The notes under the pieces: generated by a model | What the model was told of the DNA's origin: nothing | The model's database searches: none | The model's input: the letters and a program-made list of their open reading frames with translations, nothing else | Program-made: the position numbers and the translations under genes | Assembly (NCBI GenBank): GCA_018606725.1 | Contig: JAGYID010000018.1 | Span: forward strand, 1-37,362 | DNA length: 37,362 bases | Direction of reading: 5' to 3' | From: Acidobacteriota bacterium | Lineage (GTDB): Bacteria; Acidobacteriota; Polarisedimenticolia; Gp22-AA2 | Part shown: one piece after another, positions 18,190-24,650 of the stretch | Layout: each line of letters starts with the position of its first letter | Position numbering within the stretch: the first letter of the stretch is position 1

Positions 18190-18195
18190 ATCATA
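18190..18195 (-). promoter_or_regulatory. Candidate -10 for the glucosidase gene
   Basis: TATGAT on the - strand, about 42 nt upstream of the ATG at 18147, is the only AT-rich hexamer in this leader. No convincing -35 is seen. The rest of the 274-nt divergent gap 18148-18421 contains a tandem repeat at 18350-18385 and nothing else I recognise. Confidence 0.3.
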
Positions 18196-18349
18196 CCTCC
18201 GATGCCGCGGCGGGAGCCCCGTCGAATCGCGCCCGCAAAGGGCACAGTTCTTGCCCTTCAACGGGTCGATCGTGGCCGCAACCGGTGGGGACGGGGGGTC
18301 GTGCCGCAGGAAATGCGCGAATCTCCTGCCGGTGCGAAAAGGCCGCGCT

Positions 18350-18385
18350 TCCGGGAGCGCGAACGCCTCCGGGAACGCGACCGCC
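18350..18385. repeat. Two tandem imperfect 18-bp copies upstream of sdhA
   Basis: TCCGGGAGCGCGAACGCC (18350-18367) is followed directly by TCCGGGAACGCGACCGCC (18368-18385); the copies differ at two positions. They end 36 nt before the sdhA ATG at 18422. This may be a regulator site pair or a simple slippage duplication. Confidence 0.5.
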
Positions 18386-18421
18386 GCTCCCGCTGGCCCG
18401 ATGTGTTGCAGGAGGCTGGAG

Positions 18422-20137
18422 ATGCCGGAATCGCTGACCCATGACGTGCTGATCCTCGGAGCGGGTCTCGCCGGGCTGCGGGCGGCGGTAGAGATCGCCC
18501 GGCAGCTCGACGGCAAGGTCGACATCGGCATCGTCTCCAAGGTGCAGCTCATGCGGGCGCATTCCGTCTGCGCCGAAGGGGGCACCGCGGCGGTGCTCCG
18601 GACCGACGAGGGGGACTCCGTCGAGCTCCATGCCTGGGATACCGTGAAAGGCTCCGACTTCCTCGCCGACCAGAATGTCGTCCAGCGCTTCGTCACGACG
18701 ATGCCCGGCGAGATCCTGCAGCTCGACCACTGGGGGATCCCGTGGACCCGCGACGCGTCCGGGCGGATCGAGCAGCGGCCGTTCGGCGGCCACTCCTTCC
18801 CCCGGGCGACCCTGGCGGCCGACAAGACCGGCTTCTTCGAAATGCAGACCCTCTATGACACTCTCTTGAAGTACCGCTGCTTCACCCGGTACGACGAGCT
18901 GTTCGTCACCAGCATCCTGGTGGAAGAGGGGAGGTTCTCGGGCCTCGTCGGGATCCACGCCCCGAGCGGCGAGACGGTTATCTTGAAGTCCAGGGCGCTC
19001 CTGATCGCGTCCGGAGGCGGAGGGACGCTGTACGGCTTCACGACTTACTCCCAGACGGTGACCGGGGACGGGATGGCGATGGCCTATCGGGCCGGGCTGC
19101 CCTTGGAGGACATGGAGTTCCTCCAGTTCCATCCCACCGGTCTGGTCCCGTCCGGTATCTTGATGACCGAGGCGTGTCGAGGCGAGGGAGGGTATCTCAG
19201 GAACTCCCGCGGCGAGCGCTTCATGGAGCGCTACGCTCCTTCGAAGATGGAGCTGGCCCCCCGGGACATGGTCTCCCGGGCCGAGATGACCGAAATCCTG
19301 GAGGGGCGGGGGTTCAAGGGGTCCGACGGTCTCGACTGCCTGCATCTGGACCTCACCCACCTCGGCGCCGAAAAGATCAACACCCGGCTTCCCCTGATTC
19401 GCGAGGTCTGCATCAAGTTCCTCGACCTCGATCCGATCCAGAAGCCGATCCCGATCCGTCCCGTGGCGCACTACTCGATGGGAGGGATCGAGACCGACAT
19501 CAACGGGCTGACGCGCAGTGGCGGCATCTGGGCCGCCGGCGAAGCGGCCTGCGTGTCGCTGCACGGCGCCAACCGGCTCGGATCCAACTCCACGGCCGAG
19601 TGCCTGGTCTGGGGCGGCATCACCGGCGGCGAGATCGCCCGGGCGCTGCCGAAGCTTCCCGCCGCCGTTCCGGTCTCCGACGCCCGCCGCCGCGCCGCGG
19701 AGCGGCACGTGCAGAGCTGGCTCGAGCGTCCGGTGAGCGAGAGCCTGTACGAGCTGCGCCGCGAGCTCCGGGCGGTGATGGATCGCGAGGTGGGGGTGTT
19801 CCGCACCGGCGAGGGGCTGGCCCGGGCCCTGTCCGTCATCCGGGAGATCCGCGAACGGATGGGGCGGGCCGGTGTTGCGGACAAGGCACGCGTCTACAAC
19901 TCGAACCTGTTCCATGCCCTCGAGCTGGAAAATCTCGTGGACCTGGCCGAGGTGACGGTCGCCGGCGCCCTGGCGCGGCAGGAGTCGCGGGGCGCGCACG
20001 CCCGGCGGGACTTCGCCGGCCGTGACGACGCGAACTGGCTGAAGCACACGCTCGCCTGGGCCGCGCCGTCGGGGCCGCGCTTCGACTACAAGCCGGTCAC
20101 CATCAACGCCTGGAAGCCGGTGGAACGGAAGTATTGA
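18422..20137 (+). CDS. sdhA: Succinate dehydrogenase/fumarate reductase flavoprotein subunit
   Basis: A 571-aa FAD subunit that interconverts succinate and fumarate at the membrane-bound complex. The ATG at 18422 has GGAGG upstream; the frame is open 105 codons further but without coding character. Motifs in order: dinucleotide fold GAGLAG at 13-18, His47 in RAHSVCAEGG for covalent FAD, DMEFLQFHPTGL and CRGEGGYLRN of the substrate site, RPVAHYSMGGIETD, and GANRLGSNS. Overall the sequence follows E. coli FrdA-like proteins closely (LEDMEF, SGILMTEACRGEGG). Direction cannot be decided from the sequence alone. It heads an A-C-D-B operon and supplies or consumes the fumarate made by aspartase at the window start. 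Confidence 0.93.
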   Translation: MPESLTHDVLILGAGLAGLRAAVEIARQLDGKVDIGIVSKVQLMRAHSVCAEGGTAAVLRTDEGDSVELHAWDTVKGSDFLADQNVVQRFVTTMPGEILQLDHWGIPWTRDASGRIEQRPFGGHSFPRATLAADKTGFFEMQTLYDTLLKYRCFTRYDELFVTSILVEEGRFSGLVGIHAPSGETVILKSRALLIASGGGGTLYGFTTYSQTVTGDGMAMAYRAGLPLEDMEFLQFHPTGLVPSGILMTEACRGEGGYLRNSRGERFMERYAPSKMELAPRDMVSRAEMTEILEGRGFKGSDGLDCLHLDLTHLGAEKINTRLPLIREVCIKFLDLDPIQKPIPIRPVAHYSMGGIETDINGLTRSGGIWAAGEAACVSLHGANRLGSNSTAECLVWGGITGGEIARALPKLPAAVPVSDARRRAAERHVQSWLERPVSESLYELRRELRAVMDREVGVFRTGEGLARALSVIREIRERMGRAGVADKARVYNSNLFHALELENLVDLAEVTVAGALARQESRGAHARRDFAGRDDANWLKHTLAWAAPSGPRFDYKPVTINAWKPVERKY

Positions 20138-20169
20138 CGGAGCGCGAGGGCTGCCTCCGGAGGGACGTC

Positions 20170-20607
20170 ATGCTGAGGGTCCAAGGATTTCCGAACCGGC
20201 TCGGGGTCCGCGGCTGGGTCGGCGGGGGACGCTGGGGGATGGAGCGCTATCTCTATACCCTGCACCGCCTGACCGGGCTCGGGCTGCTGGCCTATTTCCT
20301 TCTGCACATCGTCGTCACCGCCTCCCGGGCCCTGGGGGAGGGGGCGTGGGCGAGGGCGATGGATACGGTGAGCGGCGGGGTCTTCAAGGTCGGCGAGTAC
20401 CTGGTGTTCGCCGCCTTCGCGTTCCACGCGGCCAACGGCATCCGCCTGGTGCTGGTGGAGCTCGGCTTCGGCGTCGGCAGGCCGATCGAGCCGGTCTACC
20501 CGTACAAGACCTCCCTGGATGCCCAGCGCTCCCTGGCGATCGGGGCGCTGGCGGCCGGCGCGGCGCTGGCGATCCTGGGCGCCGTCGAACTGCTCGTGCT
20601 GCGCTGA
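20170..20607 (+). CDS. sdhC: Succinate dehydrogenase/fumarate reductase membrane subunit C
   Basis: A 145-aa membrane anchor with three hydrophobic helices (about 36-52, 74-96 and 121-143). The ATG at 20170 is preceded by CGGAGGG; the longer form from a TTG overlapping sdhA is less likely. Family marks are LHRLTGLGL (about 31-39) and FHAANGIRLVLVELG (about 85-99). His46 in the first helix and His86 in the second are at positions where type A/B complexes bind haem b. It anchors the catalytic A and B subunits and helps form the quinone site. It follows sdhA by 32 nt and precedes sdhD by 10 nt. Confidence 0.85.
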   Translation: MLRVQGFPNRLGVRGWVGGGRWGMERYLYTLHRLTGLGLLAYFLLHIVVTASRALGEGAWARAMDTVSGGVFKVGEYLVFAAFAFHAANGIRLVLVELGFGVGRPIEPVYPYKTSLDAQRSLAIGALAAGAALAILGAVELLVLR

Positions 20608-20617
20608 GGAGGGGAAC

Positions 20618-20995
20618 ATGATGCGGGATCAGAAGCTCTGGAGCTGGCACGTGGCGGCCGGGATCGTCATCCTGCTCCTCCTCGGCCTCCACATGACCAT
20701 CATGCACCTCGATGCCACTCTGAAATTCACCTCCCTGAACCCGGCCGGCGGCGAGCCGATCGATTGGGCGAACGTGGCGGCGCGCGGGAAGATGCTCTTT
20801 TTCCCCATCACCTACGTCCTGCTGCTGAGCGCCGCGCTGTTCCACGGCCTCTACGGACTGCGCAACATCCTCTTCGAGCTCGACCCGGGGGCCGGCCTCA
20901 AGAGCGCCATCTCAGTCATCCTGATCGTGTCGGGGCTGGGTCTTCTGGTCCTCGGAACGTGGTCGGCCGTGGCGAGCTTCGATCTCGCCCGGTAG
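20618..20995 (+). CDS. sdhD: Succinate dehydrogenase/fumarate reductase membrane subunit D
   Basis: A 125-aa second anchor with three helices (about 10-30, 59-82 and 95-118). Two adjacent ATGs lie at 20618 and 20621; GAGGAGGGG just upstream supports either. His25 and His30 (LHMTIMHL) in helix 1 and His76 (FHGLYGLRN) in helix 2 mirror the pattern in subunit C, so each anchor offers candidate haem ligands in its first two helices. This suggests a two-haem complex with two anchors (type A-like) rather than the haem-free E. coli fumarate reductase type. The operon order A-C-D-B is unusual against the common C-D-A-B order. Confidence 0.82.
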   Translation: MMRDQKLWSWHVAAGIVILLLLGLHMTIMHLDATLKFTSLNPAGGEPIDWANVAARGKMLFFPITYVLLLSAALFHGLYGLRNILFELDPGAGLKSAISVILIVSGLGLLVLGTWSAVASFDLAR

Positions 20996-21011
20996 CTGTG
21001 AGGTCACGACG

Positions 21012-21839
21012 ATGAGCGACGCCACCGCGAAGGAGATCCTCTACCGGATCCGGCGCTTCGAGCCGACGCGGGACCGCGCACCGCGCTGGCAGGCGTTCAC
21101 CATCCCCCGCGTCCCGGGCATGACCGTGCTGGACGGCCTGTGGACCATCAAGCAGACGCAGGACGCCTCGCTGGCGTGGCGCTCCTCCTGCCGGATGGGG
21201 ATCTGCGGCTCGTGCGGCATGCTGATCAACGGCCGCGCCCGCCTGGCCTGCAACACCCAGGTTTCCGAGATCGACGCCGCGGTCATCGTGGTCGCCCCCC
21301 TGCCGAACTTCGACATCATCCGGGACCTGGTGCCGGACCTGTCGCCGATGTTCGATGCGCACGCCGCGCTCATGCCGTACCTCATCCGCGACGACGCGCG
21401 GGAGCAGGAGCGCCCGACCGGCGAGTTCTCCCAGTCGCCCCAGGAGCTGGAGCGCTATCTGCAGTTCTCCTACTGCATCAAGTGCGGCTGCTGCATGGCC
21501 GCCTGTCCGACCTACGCCACCGACCCGGTCTACTCCGGGCCGATGCCGCTCGCCCAGGCGCAGCGCTACAACGCCGACGGCCGGGACGGCGGATTCCTTC
21601 GTCGTCGGGCGGTTCTCGGCGGCGAGCGCGGGCCCTGGCGCTGCCATTTCGCCGGCGAATGCTCGCGGGTCTGCCCGAAGGGTGTCGATCCCGCCAAGGC
21701 GATCCAGCTGATGAAGCGCGACCTGGTGTGGGACTACATCCGGCTCAGGAAGGAACAGTGCCCCGCGGCGGTGATGTCGAAGCCGAAGGCAGGCACGCGC
21801 CGTCCCGACATCCCCGAACCCCCGCCCAGGACGGTCTGA
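21012..21839 (+). CDS. sdhB: Succinate dehydrogenase/fumarate reductase iron-sulfur subunit
   Basis: A 275-aa electron-transfer subunit linking the flavin to the quinone site. The [2Fe-2S] ligands are Cys60, Cys65, Cys68 and Cys80 (CRMGICGSC...C). The [4Fe-4S] ligands are Cys155, Cys158, Cys161 and Cys165 (CIKCGCCMAACP), with an extra Cys160 inside the motif. The [3Fe-4S] ligands are Cys211, Cys217 and Cys221 (CHFAGECSRVCPKGVDP). The motif spacing matches FrdB/SdhB. A 40-residue C-terminal tail rich in Lys, Arg and Pro follows the last helix. The ATG at 21012 lies 16 nt after sdhD with GTGAGG upstream. It completes the operon and converges on the next gene, 14 nt away. Confidence 0.93.
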   Translation: MSDATAKEILYRIRRFEPTRDRAPRWQAFTIPRVPGMTVLDGLWTIKQTQDASLAWRSSCRMGICGSCGMLINGRARLACNTQVSEIDAAVIVVAPLPNFDIIRDLVPDLSPMFDAHAALMPYLIRDDAREQERPTGEFSQSPQELERYLQFSYCIKCGCCMAACPTYATDPVYSGPMPLAQAQRYNADGRDGGFLRRRAVLGGERGPWRCHFAGECSRVCPKGVDPAKAIQLMKRDLVWDYIRLRKEQCPAAVMSKPKAGTRRPDIPEPPPRTV

Positions 21840-21853
21840 AACACCGGGCGAGT

Positions 21854-22918
21854 CTATCCCGCCGGTTTCGATCGCCGCTGCGCGGGCCCGCCGCCGACCA
21901 CGGCGATGTGGACGACGGCGTCGCCCAAGTTCACCAGCGGGTTCCGCGTCAAGCCGATGACCATGCCGGCGACGGGGGCACGAATCTCGACGCGCGTCTC
22001 GGCGAAGAATTCCTCGTGCAGGCGGACGTGCAGTACGCCGAGGAGCCGGTCCTTCTCGACGCGCCGCCCCAGGTCGGTATCGAGGACCAGGTAGCCGCTG
22101 CGCGGGGCGCGCACCCAGGCGGTGTCACGCGACTCTCGGGTGCGGCGGCTCTTGAAGGTTTGGGGTCGTACCATCCCCAGCGCTCCCATGACGCGCAGCA
22201 CCCCCTCGACACCGATGCGCACCGCCGCAGCATCGTGACGCAGGGCCGGCCCCGCCTCGTAAAGCAGCGTCGGCATGCCGCGCTGCGTCGCCGCCTGGCG
22301 CAACGAGCCGTCGCGCTCGCTGGCATGGATGATGATCGGCGCGCCGAAGGCCCTCGCCAGACGCAGCGTCTCGCGGTCCTCCAGGTTGGCGCGGATCTGC
22401 GGCAGGTTGTCGCGGTCGATCGCCGCGGTGTGCAGATCGATGCCGTGGGTGCAGCGGCCGACGATCTCCTTCATGAAGATGTGGGCGATGCGCGCCGCCA
22501 GCGATCCCTTGGACGATCCCGGGAAGCAGCGATTCAGGTCACGCCGGTCCGGGAGGTAGCGCGACTGCTGCAGCACCCCGAAGACGTTGACCGCCGGGAA
22601 TGCCAGCAGCGTTCCGGACAGATCGTCCGGCTCGATCCGCTGCAGCAGCTCCCGGACGATCGCGAAGCCGACCAGCTCGTCGCCGTGAATCGCCCCGCAC
22701 ACCCACAGGTGCGGCCCCGGGCGCACGCCGTTGACGACGATCGCGACCAGGCTGACCATCGCCTGGTTGTAGAGGGGCGCGACCGGGACTTCGATTCGCG
22801 CGCGCGTCCCGGGCGGGACGATCTGCCCGCCCAGCTCGAACCGCTGCGCGACCGGATCGCGCCCGTGGCGCCCGCCGGTGGCGGATCGGTCACTGCCGGC
22901 CTTGCCGCGAGCGCCCAC
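21854..22918 (-). CDS. Succinylglutamate desuccinylase/aspartoacylase-family zinc hydrolase
   Basis: A 354-aa putative zinc carboxypeptidase-like amidohydrolase (AstE/AspA, PF04952 type). Zinc ligands are His78 and Glu81 (GAIHGDE) and His163 (GIDLHT); the DLNRCFPG substrate loop (127-134) and likely catalytic Glu221 (LLYEAG) are present. The C-terminal third (about 265-345) is a beta-rich domain with a biotinyl-like APVAGMVIGLT turn, common in this subgroup. The GTG at 22918 with GGAGG upstream is chosen. Relatives remove N-acyl groups from amino acids such as N-acetylaspartate or succinylglutamate. A substrate of the aspartate kind would fit the neighbourhood but is not shown. No RimK-like ligase, a common partner, is visible. 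Confidence 0.85.
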   Translation of the reverse strand: MGARGKAGSDRSATGGRHGRDPVAQRFELGGQIVPPGTRARIEVPVAPLYNQAMVSLVAIVVNGVRPGPHLWVCGAIHGDELVGFAIVRELLQRIEPDDLSGTLLAFPAVNVFGVLQQSRYLPDRRDLNRCFPGSSKGSLAARIAHIFMKEIVGRCTHGIDLHTAAIDRDNLPQIRANLEDRETLRLARAFGAPIIIHASERDGSLRQAATQRGMPTLLYEAGPALRHDAAAVRIGVEGVLRVMGALGMVRPQTFKSRRTRESRDTAWVRAPRSGYLVLDTDLGRRVEKDRLLGVLHVRLHEEFFAETRVEIRAPVAGMVIGLTRNPLVNLGDAVVHIAVVGGGPAQRRSKPAG

Positions 22919-22989
22919 CTCGGCCCTCCGATTCCCGGGCGCCCGCCCGGCCCTGTCTCACCGCCGGGCCGGCGGCACCGCCGCGGCCG

Positions 22990-22995
22990 ATTATA
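22990..22995 (-). promoter_or_regulatory. Candidate -10 (TATAAT) for the desuccinylase-family gene
   Basis: A perfect TATAAT on the - strand, 72 nt upstream of the GTG at 22918, in otherwise very GC-rich DNA. No good -35 lies at 16-18 nt. It forms a divergent pair with the promoter at 23025-23053. Confidence 0.45.
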
Positions 22996-23024
22996 CCGAT
23001 GGCGCGCGACCGGAAGCCGGGCGA

Positions 23025-23053
23025 TTGACAGGCCCGGGAAGCCCGCCTAGACT
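23025..23053 (+). promoter_or_regulatory. Near-consensus sigma-70 promoter of the secreted three-gene operon
   Basis: TTGACA (23025-23030), a 17-nt spacer and TAGACT (23048-23053) give a consensus -35 and a good -10 with ideal spacing. Transcription would start near 23060, leaving a leader of under 20 nt before the ribosome binding site GGAGGG (23065-23070) and the TTG at 23077. This is the best promoter match in the window. Confidence 0.65.
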
Positions 23054-23076
23054 CAGCTCCATTCGGAGGGTTTCTG

Positions 23077-23817
23077 TTGAGGTTGACACGGATCCCGTAC
23101 CTGCTGCTCCTCATGCCGGCGCTTCTGTTCGCGGACGAGGTGTACCTCAAGGGCGGAGGCTCGTTCTCCGGGCGGATCACCGAACAGACCCCGACGTCGA
23201 TCACGATGGACATCGGCAACGGGGTCGTGGGGGTTCCGACGTCGCGCGTCGAGCGGATCGTCAAGGGCAAATCGCCGCTCGACGAATACGACGAACGGGC
23301 GAGCCGGCTGGCGCCGGACGACCTCGACGGCTGGCGGAGCCTCGGGCGCTGGGCTTCGCACCAGGGGTTGTCGGCGCAGTCGCGGCAGGCCTACGAGAAG
23401 GTCGTGGCGATCGCGCCCGACGACGCGGAAGCGCGGCAGGGCCTCGGCTACGTGCTGGTCGACGGCCGCTGGCTCACGGAAGAGGAAGGGTACCGCGCCC
23501 GCGGCTACGTGCAGTTCGACGGTGAATGGATGACGCGCGCCGAGGCACAGGCGGCGCAGGCGGCCGACGCGGCGAATCTGGCGCGCCAGGACGCCGAACG
23601 GAGCGCCAACCTGGCGAAGGCGGACCAGATCCAGGCGGAGGCACGGGCGGCCGAGGAAGCGGACCGGGCCCGGTGGCAGGAGGAGACCGATTCCTGGAAC
23701 GACCCGGTGTACTGGGGCGGGTGGGGGTATGGGATGACGTACTGGCCCTCGAACGTGGATACGAAGTGGCGGCCGGCGAACCGGCCGCCGCAGACGCCGA
23801 CGGTGGTCCCCAAATGA
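23077..23817 (+). CDS. Secreted protein with beta domain, TPR-like segment and coiled coil; function unknown
   Basis: A 246-aa exported protein starting at a TTG seven bases after GGAGGG. The signal peptide is cleaved near LLFA-DEVYLK. A small beta domain follows (about 20-65: LKGGGSFSGRITEQTPTSIT, GVPTSRVERIV). Next comes a TPR-like helical segment (about 78-125, SRQAYEKVVAIAPDDAEARQGLG), then a GRWLTEEEG/GEWMTRAEA pair, an Ala/Glu/Arg-rich coiled coil (about 148-205) and an aromatic tail (WGGWGYGMTYWPS). No catalytic motif is seen. Its TGA overlaps the next gene's ATG (ATGA), so the two are translationally coupled. Proteins of this layout look like periplasmic scaffold parts; that is inference. 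Confidence 0.75.
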   Translation: MRLTRIPYLLLLMPALLFADEVYLKGGGSFSGRITEQTPTSITMDIGNGVVGVPTSRVERIVKGKSPLDEYDERASRLAPDDLDGWRSLGRWASHQGLSAQSRQAYEKVVAIAPDDAEARQGLGYVLVDGRWLTEEEGYRARGYVQFDGEWMTRAEAQAAQAADAANLARQDAERSANLAKADQIQAEARAAEEADRARWQEETDSWNDPVYWGGWGYGMTYWPSNVDTKWRPANRPPQTPTVVPK

Positions 23818-24629
23818 GCCGGCGCGCGCGTCTCGCCGGCCTGGTCCTGTGGCCGCTCGCGGTTACGATGCTGGTCGCGATCGCGGCGGCCGCCCCGGCT
23901 GCGCCCGCGACGGCCGAGCCCGCCCCGACCAGCGCCGCGCCGGCAGCGACCGCGCCGACGGTCGATGAGATCGTGGCGCGCTACGTGGCCGCCCGCGGCG
24001 GCCTGAAGAAGATCCGATCCGTCCAGACGCTGCGGGAGACCGGGCGCGTCACCGCCGGCCCCAACCGCGAGGCCCTCGTGACCCGCGAGCTCAAGCGCCC
24101 GAACCGCACCCGGTTCCAGTTCACCCTCCAGGGCGTCACCAGCGTGTTCGTCTCGGACGGTCAGCGCGGATCGAGGATGTCCCCGTTCGTAGGCGACCTG
24201 GAACCAACTCCCCTGCCCGACGAGGTCGTGATGGAGGCGGCCGAGCAGGCCGACATCGAGGGGCCGCTCGTCGACTGGAAGGCCAAAGGGCATCAAGTTG
24301 AGCTTGTCGGCCGCGGGGTCGTCGATGGCCGCGAGGCCTATAAGTTGAAGCTCACCCTCAAGAGCGGCGCGCTGCGCTACGAATACCTCGATGTGAAATC
24401 CTTCGACCGCGTTCGCACCGAATCGACGCGGCAGGTGCGCGGGCGCCCGGTTCAGATCGAGGCCACCTTCGGCGACTACAAAAAGACCGGCGGCCTGCGC
24501 TTCCCACGCCTGATCGAAATCGAGGCCGCCGGGCGGCCGCAGCGGCTGCGCGTGATGGTCGACACGGTCGAGGTCAATCCGCCCCTGAGCGACGCGCTCT
24601 TCGAAATGCCGGCCCCCGCCGTGCCCTGA
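23814..24629 (+). CDS. LolA-like secreted protein (outer-membrane lipoprotein-sorting type)
   Basis: A 271-aa exported protein starting at the ATG that overlaps the previous stop. After a signal peptide (about 1-30) and a Pro/Ala/Thr linker comes a single domain resembling LolA-like half-barrels. VDEIVARYVAARGGLKKIRS opens it, followed by repeated strands (LKRPNRTRFQFTLQ, YKLKLTLKSGALRYEYLD, GRPVQIEATFGDYKKTGG, LRFPRLIEIEA) and a terminal DALFEMPAPA. This pattern is widespread in proteins labelled outer-membrane lipoprotein-sorting protein, which bind lipid or lipoprotein acyl chains. Here it is likely to serve the neighbouring secreted proteins, but no client is known. Confidence 0.75.
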   Translation: MSRRARLAGLVLWPLAVTMLVAIAAAAPAAPATAEPAPTSAAPAATAPTVDEIVARYVAARGGLKKIRSVQTLRETGRVTAGPNREALVTRELKRPNRTRFQFTLQGVTSVFVSDGQRGSRMSPFVGDLEPTPLPDEVVMEAAEQADIEGPLVDWKAKGHQVELVGRGVVDGREAYKLKLTLKSGALRYEYLDVKSFDRVRTESTRQVRGRPVQIEATFGDYKKTGGLRFPRLIEIEAAGRPQRLRVMVDTVEVNPPLSDALFEMPAPAVP

Positions 24630-24650
24630 TCGATCGTCTGGAGATCAATA

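Noticed and set aside
18191-20047. A 618-codon - strand frame over sdhA
   Set aside because: Antisense of a fully conserved flavoprotein; no domain or start signal.
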